Source: Progne subis subis (Eukaryota > Chordata > Aves > Passeriformes > Hirundinidae). From it: a stretch of 64,000 nucleotides of DNA. Under the pieces are notes generated by a model. The model saw only the letters and a program-made list of their open reading frames with translations. It was not told where the DNA came from and made no database searches. The first letter of the stretch is position 1. Every line of letters starts with the position of its first letter. Below, in pieces: positions 12,366 through 23,600 of the stretch. Both the position numbers and the translations under genes were made by a program. The stretch lies in contig JAKJHU010000030.1 in assembly GCA_022316685.1 (NCBI GenBank), forward strand, positions 11,160,360-11,224,359, written 5' to 3'.

Positions 12366-14523
12366 GGAAATTATTTTCCTGACACTGTACAAAGTAAAAA
12401 CCATTCAAGAGAAATTATTTCTTTATTCATTGAATTTTTCCTATCTAAAGAGTGAGCAGACCTAAAGGGCAGAGAACACATTGATGTTTGTTAATGTTAG
12501 GATAGTTTGTTCGTTGGTAGTTAAGATAGTCTGATAATGTCAGGATACGTTCATTGACATATCCATTTTTCTCTTCCTGAAAAGGTTATTCTAATGATGG
12601 ATGAACACCTAATGAAGCTCAGGATTGTATGCAATATTGATAAATGTATGGCAGCTTAGATAGTTTATTCATCTTAGGTAAATTTTTTTTGTATTACACC
12701 ATGCATCTAGTAGTTGTCTACCTAACTTTCTATGTAGTTTTGGGGTTTTATTTAATGTGTGTCTCTGTGTGTCCACTATCTCAGAAGCCCAATGTAACTT
12801 TAAATATTTCCTATTCATTTATTTTTGCTTACTTCTTTCTGGACCAGCTTTGGAGTCTGTCTACCATGTTACAGTAAATGAAAGAGAATATTGCAATGTT
12901 TTTCATGTTCAGGAAGGTGTCATGGGAAATAGATTATTACATTATGAGTTTTTCAGCATAGGCCAGTCACTAAGACTTTAAGCTGTTTTAGGTGCTCTTT
13001 TTTAATATGGAGGTACAATTTATGCCTCCATGAAAAATTATTTCATTTTCCTTAGATGTCCTTACATATGTGCATTATTACATTACTGATCACCAGCAAT
13101 TTCATAAAGATCTATTGGTAGCAGTTAAGCTGATTGTCTAACCAATGGAATTGGTTTTATATTTAAATTTTGCAAATAAATTTTAAAAATGCAAAAATGA
13201 AACTTCAATAGATATAAAATCATATATAGGATGGAACAAAAAAGACTTGCTTCTTTCTGATATTAAGGAGAGGCACTGAAGACTAATCTTTAAGCACTCA
13301 TGTCCCCATTAATAAGTTATAAAACCCCTGTCTATAGAGAAATCAATATTTATTAAACATAATATTCAAACTTAAGATCCTGGAAATGAGTTCCATTCAT
13401 TAAATACACAGAAGAAATATTTTTTTTGTTTTCCTGGTACTAACCTACCATAAGTTATACCTTTTTTTCTTTCTATTTGATTCCATCAGTCTTGCTTTAT
13501 TATTCAATTTCTGTAATACTCATGGTAATTGGAGTATTTTCTCTCATTGAGCTTGTTATTACATCTCTTATTACTTTTGTGCATGCATCTGTTTTAATAA
13601 GGAATGAGTAAAATTGTAAAACTGATAATCCTTACAATATTTTGATTTGCCACTTTAGTATTTATATTTGACAACAAAGAAAGGATGGGAGGTTTAACAA
13701 AAGCCATTCATTGTGCATAGGCTAGAGATCAGAAAATGCAGAGAGGCAAACCATGGGTTTATTACAGTTAATTAATTCCTCCTCCTTTTGTGCTTTTTTT
13801 CATTCCTAGCAATGTGTCATATAGCATGAAAGCAGGAAAATATATTATTCTATCTCTGATTTGTCAGTTAAATTCCTACTCTTGAGGGGTTAGGAAAGGA
13901 CTCAAGTCTATACTGATATACTGCAGTTTGTTACCTGATAATAATGTGAAACCAAATATATATATATATATATCTACAGAATCAATAAATTTCCTGGATA
14001 GGACATTCTTGCACATTTAAGCCACACAAGTAATATTTAGAAAGAAAAACTTTCCTTATAGCCTGGCTTACAAATAAATCACTGTTAAAACTAAAATATT
14101 TTGTAATTTTTATCTTAAAATCTTGTGTATTCATCAATCTTGTTTTCAGTCCTGCAACAGTAATATGATCAACTCTCTTCCTTTTCAAAGGAAAAATAAT
14201 AGCCAAAATGCTAATGCTACTCTTCTGTTCAAATTGTCATAGACCACTCCTATTTTGCAAATCTCACTTCTACAGGAATACAAATGAGAAAGTCTTCCAG
14301 AACACTCAAATACAGAAAACTTTATTATTAGACTTTCTATGCACACAAGCTATAAGTTATCTAACAAATAAATTATAATTTATCAGCTCTGATCAAGACA
14401 ATTCATTCTGATATGAATTAAAGTTGTAACTCTAGTTCTTTGGTTAGTACACATCTGCCAGTGTATAACAAAATGCAGCTTTTCTGACTTTCAGTTTGTA
14501 AGTGGTATTTCTAATGTTTGTTC
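12366..14523. other. Unannotated AT-rich sequence, about 2.2 kb
   Basis: No gene or classifiable repeat was seen apart from an (AT)n microsatellite at 13956-13973. Frames at 12644-12981 and 13982-14206 are hydrophobic or AT-driven and carry no recognisable domain. Confidence 0.55.
13956..13973. repeat. (AT)9 microsatellite
   Basis: Uninterrupted alternating AT over 18 bp. Confidence 0.9.
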
Positions 14524-14529
14524 ATATAG

Positions 14530-15148
14530 TGTGTCTGGTTCCCTCCCCGCTCCAGGCAGGAGGTTACCTCTGGCTAGCTCAGGTCAACACAGCCACAGAT
14601 GTTTCCAGTTCGGGTGGGCACGCAGGCTATCACCTGCTGGGTCGGCTTCTCGGCAGGACCTGGACCAATAGTGTCGTGACAGCATTGGCAGAAGAAGAGA
14701 AAAGGCTGGCTCTCAGCTTAGCAGGTTAAAACATGTTTATTAGCTGAAGAGCTGAGGAGCTGAGAGCTGAGCTCCGAGCTGAGAGAATTTGAATCTCCCT
14801 CTTCCACCTTATAAGCGGGGGACAGGTTCCAGGGAGGTTACAACAAGACAACAAATCAGGGGATCCAGGGGGTAACAAGGTGTGCCCACCCCCAAGCCTT
14901 GGACCAACCACCTCCAGAGGAAAAGAATTCCCCCCAGGGGACCTATCACCTGAAGCCCTCTCCCTGGGATTTTGCAATCTGGGAGGGGTAGGCAGGCTGC
15001 CCCAGAGCGAGGAGGGTGGGAGGACTGACACTAAAACACCTTGTTATACAGAAAACACAAAAAGGGTTACAACATTGGGGATACAGTGAAATGAACCATA
15101 ACATAAACTTCTTACAAAAACCTAATAAAACAGTTCTGCACCACCACA
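14530..15148 (-). mobile_element. Solo LTR, family A copy 2, minus strand
   Basis: Reverse complement of the LTR at 7130. It starts TGTGTCTGGTTCCC on the plus strand and ends CACCACCACA, 619 bp in all. The polyadenylation signal (TTTATT on the plus strand) is at 14736-14741 and the TATA motif (TTATAA) at 14809-14814. Flanking hexamers ATATAG (14524-14529) and TCATAG (15149-15154) agree at 4 of 6 positions, consistent with a decayed 6-bp duplication. No internal viral genes adjoin it. The frames at 14502-15351 on either strand are chance readings of the repeat. Confidence 0.9.
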
Positions 15149-15409
15149 TCATAGCTAAAATTTTCTTAAAGCATATTTCACTATTGGACTTTTTTTTTCA
15201 GGGAGAAGCATATTTTCGAGAGATGAAAGCATTGATGGTAGTTGAACTGCACAGATACAGCACAAGTAGGAAGGAAACGGCATGGTCAGAACATCACAAT
15301 GGTGAGAGGAGCAGGCTGCATGATCCTTATGGTGACACACACATTTCATAGGATGAATGCATTTGTTTCAGCATGGAAATCTAACTGAATCTAACTTCAG
15401 AGTCCCTGT
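15149..15409. other. Unannotated spacer
   Basis: Short sequence between the LTR and the next CR1, with no feature recognised. Confidence 0.5.
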
Positions 15410-16690
15410 GCAATTTAGAATAGAAGATGCCTCTAGAGATTATGTCTTCCAACACCTCACCTGAAGGGCCAGCTTAGATCAGATTGCTCAGGACTTGACC
15501 AAGAAATATTTCTATTGAATATTTCTATCAGTGGAGACTACACACCTATGGGGCCTTGCTCCATTTTCTGACTCTACTCTTTTTTTTTTTTTTTTTTTTT
15601 TTTCCTAACATCTAATTTAAGTGTTCCTTGTTTCAAGATGTGTTTATTAACTGTCATCCTGACTCTGCCCACCTCTTGGCAATGTCTGGCTCTGATTTTT
15701 GTATGCCTTCCCGTTAGATAGCAGTAGACATCAGTAAATGTTGCCAAGTTGCCTCCTCTCCAGGCTGAACAAACCTCGCTCCCCCAGTCTCCCCCCCTCT
15801 ATGCCGTATTCTCCATATCCTCATGACCACCTTGGTGGCTCTCCACCTGACTCAGATTAAGTGGGACAGTGTCTCTTTTTGTATAAAGTAGCCCAAACCT
15901 GGACACAGTGCTGCAAAATGTGATCTCAAAAGTGCCATTAGAGAAGATGCTGCCCTGTACTATACTCCTGCTTCTGCAGCCCAGGAAGTCCTTGATCGTC
16001 TCTGCGGCACGGACACACTGATGAAGCACATTCAACTTTTGCCCAAGAGTCACCTGTCCTTTCTTGCGAAGCTGCTGCCAGATGACTCCTGCCTGTGCTG
16101 GTGAGTGAGGTTATTCATTCCAAGGTACAGGGCTTTGCATTTTACCTTGCCAAACTTCATGGTTTTCCCATCAGCTTATTTCTCCAAACTTCTGATGAGA
16201 TTTCTCAAACAGGAGCCCTGCCTTATGATTTATGAACCATTTCCTCAGTTTGGTATCATTGGTGAAATTGTTAAAGGTACACACAGATGATCATCAGTGA
16301 TGTTTTAAGGGGTAAACATTAGGACCTAACACTTTTAGCACTTTTATTAACAACACAAATGATATCTTTGTTAGAGGTGAGCCTGGTGGTCCATAAAATT
16401 TTACCCATTTATACACTCCAGCTTTCAGCCATTTGGCTAACAAAGGATTGTGACAGGCCATATCAAAGGCCTTGCAAAAGTTCAATATATAGTCAGATTT
16501 ACTAATCTACTCTCCCTGACAAAACCAGACCTCTAACCCTAGGAAGCTAACTGGTCAGGGATGCATGCTGCCTTTCTCTTCTTCCCTGCAGGTGCTCAGG
16601 TATGACTTTCAGATGAATTTGTTCCATAATCTCCCTCAGAGATGAGTTTAGGCTTTGAAAAACTCCTTCTTCTTCTTGAAGGTGAGTATA
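15410..16690 (-). mobile_element. Long old CR1 LINE fragment, minus strand
   Basis: About 1.28 kb of reverse-complement CR1. Reading the plus strand left to right, it passes from near the 3' end ('gcaatttagaatag...tcttccaaca'), through 'cctctccaggctgaacaaac' and 'caccttggtggctctccacc', to the RT-proximal blocks 'cttgccaaacttcatggt' and 'aaggccttgcaaaagttca'. It is strongly diverged. A T24 run at 15580-15603 interrupts it. Frames such as 15799-16053 (minus) are dead pieces of the element. Confidence 0.85.
15580..15603. repeat. T24 homopolymer inside CR1
   Basis: A 24-base T-run within the CR1 3' region, not part of the usual CR1 sequence. Confidence 0.85.
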
Positions 16691-17540
16691 TGTAGCGTTT
16701 TCACCGGGATCATGGACCTACAAAGCCAGCAGCAGACCTTGCCAGTAAAATCAAAAGTCAGGAAACAGAGGCTGAGTACTACTGATTAGTTTTATCTAAA
16801 CCTTTTCCAAGTACTTCAGCTTTAGATTAATAGCTGTTTTGGAACAGCCATTGGTTTTCTGGAGTGGAGTGCCATGAGGAAGAAGTACTTAGATTCAGAG
16901 CAAGTTACTGCTATTGGAAGTGTAACAGCTGTGATAGGCACAAATAAATAGACAAGGCTGAATTTCTCCGTATTTTCGTTAGGAATAAATCAATTTTCTT
17001 TCTTACTGGAAATGGGGGGAAAAAAATTTAAAATAAGTTTACTTTTAAAAAAGAATCATGCAAATTAAACTTTCTCATAAAAGTTGTTGTTTATGTCTAA
17101 AAAATTCCTATTAGAAAAGAGATTTAGGCTATCCAAAATAGCCATCCCCACATTGTCATAGTTTTGAATACTTCTTGATTCTGAGTTTTTGTAATTGGTG
17201 TAAATCTTTGCAGTTACTTACCAATTTTCTGCTATCTTGATTTTATATTGCTAATATAAAACACCAAACACCTTATTTTCTGATACATTTTGCAAGGCTT
17301 TTTTTCTAGAAAATTATTTTATGTGTGGGAGATGCACACAGAGAAAAAAGGAATTGTCCCTTCCTTAGATGTGCAAAGCAAGCTAAAACATCAACATGGA
17401 GATGCATGTTATGTATTCAAGCAGTGTCGCTCAAAATACAGAGAGGTCCGCAAACTACCTTAGAGTGTAGATCTCCAGGTCTTCAGAAAGTAGATATTTA
17501 CAACTGTTCTCTCTTTGATGAATTGAGTCTGGATCTGGTT
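16691..17540. other. Unannotated AT-rich sequence
   Basis: No gene or repeat was recognised. Confidence 0.55.
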
Positions 17541-17728
17541 AGGTTTGTTTTTTTGTTTTGTTTTGTTGTGGGGTTTTTTGGGTTTTTTGGGGGGTTTTAT
17601 GATTGGGGGTTTTGTTTGTTTGTTTGTTTGTTGGGGTTTTTTGGGGGGGTTTTTTTGGTGTTTTGTTTTGTTGTGTTTTTTGTTGGTTTTTTTTTTTTTT
17701 TTTTTTGCTTGCTTGCTTGCTTGTGCAT

Positions 17729-17771
<43 letters not shown>
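17541..17771. repeat. G/T-rich tract, T20, (GCTT)n and A42
   Basis: A low-complexity block. It begins with almost pure G/T sequence with G-runs at 17570-17573, 17580-17582, 17589-17594, 17605-17609, 17633-17636 and 17643-17649. A T20 run (17687-17706), about four GCTT units (17707-17722) and an A42 run (17730-17771) follow. The 172-codon frame starting at 17325 translates this block into Phe/Gly and poly-Lys and is not a gene. Confidence 0.9.
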
Positions 17772-17773
<2 letters not shown>

Positions 17774-17789
17774 ATCTGGAGAAAATAGA

Positions 17790-17990
17790 CCCCCAGTGTA
17801 TAATGGTTTAGCAGTAAGAATACTCACTCATAGACATAAATAATTTGATTTTAAGCCCTTCTGTGACTGATGAGGTTCAAATCCACAGACCAATGTCTGC
17901 TGAGACAGTGCCCCAACCACCTGATTATCATCCATTCTGGATGACAGGGTGAGGAGCACATTCCACCTCTCATCCTAAAGCTATTTTCTT
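17790..17990 (+). mobile_element. Candidate tRNA-derived SINE or ancient tRNA-like repeat
   Basis: TGGTTTAGCAG (17804-17814) fits the Pol III A box TRGYNNARNNG at every position. GGTTCAAATCC (17874-17884) fits the B box GGTTCRANTCC. In tRNA numbering the D stem can form 4 of 4 pairs (two G-U) and the T stem 4 of 5. The acceptor and anticodon stems do not pair, so it is not a working tRNA. About 35 bp downstream the sequence holds an inverted A-box-like motif (GTGCCCCAACCAC, 17919-17931), as if a second tRNA-like half lay in reverse. It follows the A42 run directly. The family is not identified. Confidence 0.45.
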
Positions 17991-19544
17991 TCATTGTGAG
18001 GAAAACAATATATTGGGACAGAGAAAGAGCATTTGAGGAAGCCTGGCTCTGTAACAGAATACTGAGCACTTTGCTCAGCAAAGGATTAGGATCCCAAATG
18101 GGTTTTTGTGTCTTGCATTAAACAGATATTAAATAATATGAACTGAATATAATCCCCAGAGCAGAGACCAAAATATACTACCATTCCTTCCAGAATGAGA
18201 ACTCTAACCACACTGTATATAACTTATATATTCCTATGTTACTTTGAAAGAAGACAGTTATTGTTCATGCTGTTTCTGGAGACTGTTCAAATAAACAGCT
18301 TGAAACTTCTGGAGTAGCTGTTCTGAACCATGAAATGCCCAAGCTAAGATGGACAAACAGCTCAAAGTCCATTTTCATCTCAAGAGACTTGTAAATAGAG
18401 GATTATTTCTCTGATGATTTCTTAAATCTGACATTTAATTTACAAAGAACTTTGAGCAAGTTAAGGAAACCAGTCTGGGGAAGTCTTATTCCTCAGTGTT
18501 TTCTTATCCATTTTAAAAACTGCAGTCTGTATTTAGGGTATTTTCCAGAGAGGAAAAGAATTATTATCTAGGTCTTCTTCTGCTGACTTTTAAAGTAGGA
18601 GGGATAGGTGAGCTGTGAACCAGTGCAAATCCCGTGTATTGACCCATGAAACAAGCAAGCAAAAAATTGCATCCAGGAAGCTGTCTCTGAGGAAAGAAAA
18701 TACCCTGAAGGCCTGAATTCAAAGCTGATTTTGCTGAAAATATTTCCCATGGATTACAGCAAATTATGTGTGAAGCAAACACTTCATAAATGACATACAA
18801 AATATTTATAAACCAACCCACAGGGAAGGAAGCCTATATGCTGACATATATAGATTTTGAGATATTACAAGAGCTAATTATTGACCAGACAGTTAGGCAT
18901 AAACCTTATTCAAACATCAGATGTGAAGCTGAGCTAGGATGGTACTCATTTTTATTCTAGCTGGAAATTTCATGATAACTAACAATTTAAGTAACTTTTG
19001 AGGAACACTGATAAAAGAACACTTTTTTCATCAAGTCTCCAATGTTAATTTGCATTCACACAAGGGTAGCAGATGGAAAATCATAATTTGTTACAAAGTT
19101 TCTGCACAGATTACGTCTAATTTTTGTCTAATTTTCTTCCCCTACTCTTATATGGACCACCCCATTCACTGCCTGGTAGTTAAATTGGTTTTATATGAAT
19201 AAGGTAGAAAGTTCATTCACTTCATATCTTTTTATCAATTCCTTTTTCCTTCTTCCCCTAAACTTTTAATCTAATTTAGACTAAATGCCTTGGTTATAAA
19301 AGCCTGATTATAAAGTAAAAAGCTATACTGCTTTAAATCATTCAGAGGTTTTCAGAAGTTCCTGAACATTACCACATCCCCTGTAGCCTGCTTTTGATAT
19401 GCTTCCTACTTGTTCTCTGTGGTGGGAACAGACTTTCTGTTTTCTGTTTGTATGGCACCAGTGAAAACAGGAATCAGGACCACCACAGGGACATCTAAAT
19501 AGTGGTAAAAAGATCTAAACCACTTTATTATGAAGACAGTTTGG
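17991..19544. other. Unannotated sequence
   Basis: No gene or repeat was recognised over about 1.55 kb. The minus-strand frames at 18564-18821 show no domain. Confidence 0.55.
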
Positions 19545-19915
19545 AGATCTGGGGGTTGCAGAAGAGAAAGCTCTGGGGAGTCCTTAGAGAAGTCTTCCAG
19601 TGCCCAAATGGAGCCTATAAAAAGCTGCAGAGGGACTTCTGATGAGCACATGTAGGGATAGGACAAGGAGTAATGGCTTTAAAAGAAAGAAGGTTAAGAT
19701 TAGATGTTAGAAGAAATTCTGTACTGTGAGAGTGGTGAGGCACTGAAACAGGCTGTCCAGGGAAGTTGTGGATTCATCCCTAGAAGTGTTCAAGAGATTC
19801 AGGCTGGATGGGGCTTTGAGAAAACTGGTCTAGTGGAATATGTCCTTGCCCACAGTAGAGAGTTTGGAACTAGATGATCTTTCAGGTCCCTTCCAAACCA
19901 TTCTATGATTCTATG
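19545..19915 (+). mobile_element. CR1 LINE 3' end, plus strand
   Basis: About 370 bp. It begins at the RT C-terminal/3'UTR junction ('gagaaagctctggggag'), passes the conserved 'gctgcagagggacttctga', 'gtgagagtggtgaggcac' and 'gggaagttgtggattc' blocks, and ends with the signature ATTCTATGATTCTATG at 19900-19915. A T17 run follows at 19967-19983. Confidence 0.95.
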
Positions 19916-22369
19916 TTTCCTAAAATTAGAAAGCAAAGACCACCCTCCAAAGACTTTCAGTTTAGATTTTTTTTTTTTTTTTTAACATCACAAGGGTTAA
20001 AAAAGCCATAATTTCATCTTAAATGGTATTTCTAGCATTTCCCACATTGTTACAGGACAGAAACAAAAAAGGGGAAAGAACAAGAAAGTTAATCTATTCA
20101 GATGTGCATACTTGGCAATATTTATGCTAGTCTGAATTAAGTAATTCACTTCTGTTGTTTTCTGCTCAGTTGCAGCCATAGCGGCCAAGAAAAGCAGAAC
20201 TTTGTGTCTCAAGTGTTCCCTTGTATTGTAGAATGAGTACTCCAAAACTGGAGAACAAGCTGAGACATACCACAGACTAAGCTGCTTCTTTCAGCACCAG
20301 GTAATAAGAAGACCAAACATCACAAACTAGAAGTAATTGTGAGTGGAATTACTCCCTCAGAAGACATTACATCTAATGACATAATTCACTTAACAAGCTA
20401 GAGAGGGATTTAGGAATCTTGAGCTTCTCCATCAGAAATTCACAATGTGTACTCAGACAAATAAAGTCGCCTCTGTTGGTTGTCTATGACCATTCTACCT
20501 CTAGCTTCCCCTTTCTTTTAGTCATCAAGTTTTATGTTTTGTTCCATGTCTGACACGATGGTGTAGTGCTCTTAGCTGAAGTCTGATAGGGCTTCTGTAC
20601 CAGATCATGTAGGGGTACTTCAATACCTTTCAATTTAACAGACCATTTTCCATAGTCTTTTATTTACAAGTTTTGACCAATTACAATTATTGCATATACT
20701 GTTGTCATTGTCTATGCTATCTGTACTACTTTAATGTAATAGTTAACCTGGTAAATTCTGTCTGTTGATATCCTGTTTAAAATTACTCACTGCAACAATG
20801 CAAAGAGTGCCAATAGCCAAAGAGAATGTTGGCAGAAGGAAAGAACTAATTATGATGAAACAGCTTGTGGCAACATTATCTTATTGCAGTAGAGGTGTTT
20901 ATATAAAAGTACACTCTTTATTAATTTCTAGGATTTTTCTGGAGAAAGCCCTTAAATAATTCTTAAAGACAGTGGAGACCTGGATTTTTACAAGCTTCCA
21001 ATTCTAAGGTTTCCCTGTATGGAGTTTCCAAAAGAACACGTTCATCCTTTTGTGCAGTTCCTAGTACTGAATATCTTCTGGGCATTGTTCTTTTTTTCTG
21101 CTCTATTCATTTTAACATAAGAGGTGAAATCTTCCTTAGTTTCTTGAATTTTTTGTCTTTTTCATTCAGATTTTGCCATTTATATTAGGAAGGAATGGAT
21201 TTTGCCTGCAATGAACAGTAAATTTTTATTCCAAAATCCTTTCACACTGAGCTGTTGCAACTTTAGTTGAAGTTACTAAATTTGGAGCTGATTCATTTTC
21301 CCTTTTCACTATCTTATGTCCTCAGTAAAAACCTAACAATAGTTTAAGAACTTGGTAAGACCAAGAGCGATGATGATCTCTCCTTACAGTGAGCTTAGAC
21401 TGCTGGTGGCAAACGCTGACAGAGCAGGGGAAAGGTCTTTGCAATCTCATTGCTTTCTGTTTTTATGACGTTGTTGTTTCCGTTGTTGTACTAGATTTTA
21501 ACAGATTTATTTTCTGAAATTCACAGGGCAGGAAAGTACTACTCCTCATACTTTACAGATGGAACTAGTAAAGATTGATAAGCAATAAGACATTGAAGAC
21601 AATTGGATATAATTGGATATAATTAGATATAATTGTGTTCTAGAAATAACTTTCAAAACCAGATCACATTGAAAATATGTTATGATAGGCTTGAGTATAA
21701 TTTGATCATGTCTTTGATTGGCAGAATGGATATTGCAACAACTCTTATGAACTTGTAGCTCTTTTTCTTTTCTTCTTGCTTAATGTTCAGCACTATATTT
21801 TTATATAATTTCTTGGTCCATTTCATGCATTGTTATAATATAAAATATACTGATTTTTCATCCTAAATGGCCTGATAATTTTCTACACTTTTCCACTGTC
21901 ACTCCTCACAAATTTCCACTTCTAAGAAACTCACTCATTCTAGTATATACAGCTTGACCTAAAACTTATGTCAGAGTCTATGTGCTTTCCTTTCAGTCTA
22001 GGTCCTATGTTACAGGTGGGAAGGCTTTGGCCAAATCTTTTTTTTTTTTTTGGTCCTAACCGCAACCAGCTCAGAAATGTTTCTCTATCATATCCTAGCT
22101 GAAGAAGATTTAAACTAGAAAGGTGTATTTAATCAGCTTATGTGTCATACCATTTCAGTACAAGTACAAAGAGGTGGGGGGTTTGAGAACATTGCAATGA
22201 CACCTGAGAGAACCAGGACTGCTCCAGAGTGCCATCTTGTGTCCCTGTGAGCTGAACTCCCACACAGGATTTATCCCCCCAGCAGCACTGAGGGCAGGTG
22301 TTCTCTCATGTTTATTCCTGTGTCCTATGGAGATAGTATGAATTCCGAAACAGGTGGTTTGGAAAGCAA
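19916..22369. other. Unannotated sequence with one short tandem repeat
   Basis: No gene or mobile element was recognised in 2.4 kb. It contains the decamer repeat at 21601-21635 and a T-run at about 22039-22051. Confidence 0.55.
21601..21635 (+). repeat. Three-copy decamer tandem repeat
   Basis: AATTGGATAT occurs at 21601-21610 and 21611-21620, then as AATTAGATAT at 21621-21630, followed by the start of a fourth unit. Confidence 0.85.
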
Positions 22370-22600
22370 TATCACAGAAAGAGTGAGGTGGGGGGACAGC
22401 TCAGGAGACTAGCTGGCTCAATCCCACCTGCTCAAAGCAGGGTCACCTAGACCAGGCTGCTCAGAGCCATGTCCAGGCAGGGTTTGAGTTTCTTCAAGGA
22501 AGAAGACTGCACAGCATCTCTGAGCAACCTGTTCCAGTGTTTGATCACTATTAGATCAAACAAAATAGTAAAACAAAATTTTATTATATTTAAATAGAAT
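22370..22600 (-). mobile_element. CR1 LINE 3' end, minus strand
   Basis: The left edge ATCACAGAA is the reverse complement of a CR1 3' terminus. The conserved blocks 'cctgctcaaagcagggtca', 'ccatgtccaggcaggg' and 'gagcaacctgttccagtgt' follow in order. It joins abruptly at about 22560-22600 to CR1 sequence from a different part of the element. Confidence 0.88.
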
Positions 22601-23190
22601 TCCCTTGAGTTCAATTACAATTAATTACCTCTTGTCTTTATTTCTACCATATCATGGTCACTCTCACCAAGGCTGGTCCCAACTTTCAAACTTCAGCTTG
22701 TACTTCCTTCTTTATACTTCCCAGGTCCAGACAGAGCTTTTTCCCCTCATCAGAACTATGACCTACCAAAAGTTAAGAACTTCGACCCATGCCTTCCAGA
22801 AAAATTTTGGGCTGCTTATGCCCAAATGTGTTATTGCTCTAGTTGGTCCATTTGTCCATTTCTTCTTCCTGATCAGGTGGTCTGATACCCACCAGTGCCA
22901 TCCCCTCATCCTGACTCATGCTGTCTTATCTGGTTCATCATCCTTTCCCAGGGAGAACTCCATGAATTCCCCCTGTTCCCTCACATGAAACTCAGTTATC
23001 CCTTCTTCACTTCCCAGGTTGTCCTTCCTAAAGAATCATTATTCATCCATGGAAGCTACTCCAATCAGTTAAGCTATCAACCATATCTGTGATTCCAATG
23101 ACATCACAGTCCTGCAACTGCAGACCAAACTCTGGTTACTCCTATTCATCCCCCATGAGGTATTTCACAGGAGCACAGAGTCATGAGGAT
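22601..23190 (-). mobile_element. CR1 LINE endonuclease fragment, minus strand
   Basis: The minus strand reads, with stops and frameshifts, CDVIGIT followed by LTDWS and then VREQGEFMEFSLGKDDEPD. These are recognisable remnants of the CR1 ORF2 endonuclease N-terminal half (normally YDVIGITETWWD..HDWS and VREQLECMELSLG.DDEP). The 127-codon plus-strand frame 22605-22988 is the antisense shadow. Confidence 0.75.
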
Positions 23191-23600
23191 TTCACAGAAA
23201 CTGAATATGTCAAACAGGGTAAGACCCAGTCTGCGTGTACACCAGTAATGACTGGACTCTCTGCCAATGATCACCATCCAAATGCCACTGATCACCACCC
23301 TCTGGGACCAGCCATTCAGATAGTTTTTAGCATAACTCACTGTCTGCCCACCCAGCCCATAATTCATCACCTTCTTCCTCTGTGAGCACACTGCCAAAAG
23401 CCTAGCTGAAATCAAGGTAGACAATATCCACAGTTCTCTCATCATTCACCAAGCCAGTCATTTCACTATAGGTTTCCAGGCTGGTCAAGCATTACTTCTT
23501 CTTTTTCAATCTATGCTGATGGCTCCCAGTTGCTTTTTCTGTCCTTCATGTGCCTTCATGGAAAATATCTGCAGGATTAACTCAGAAACCAGGAAGAAAG
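23191..23600 (-). mobile_element. CR1 LINE reverse-transcriptase fragment, minus strand
   Basis: The plus strand carries reverse-complement CR1 blocks in order: 'ccactgatcaccaccctctg', 'ccagccattcagatag', 'aaaagcctagctgaaatcaa', 'ggtagacaatatccacag' and 'ggctggtcaagcattact'. In a full CR1 these lie in the RT core, downstream of the endonuclease. Here, read 5' to 3' on the minus strand, they come before it. Confidence 0.8.

Noticed and set aside
14502..15351. Several 60-110 codon frames on both strands
   Set aside because: All are readings through the family A LTR, and equivalent frames appear in the other two copies. LTRs do not encode these.
17325..17843. 172-codon open frame, the longest in the window
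   Set aside because: Its second half is a translation of the G/T tract and A42 run (Phe/Gly-rich then poly-Lys), and its first half has no recognisable domain. The length comes from low-complexity sequence lacking stops.
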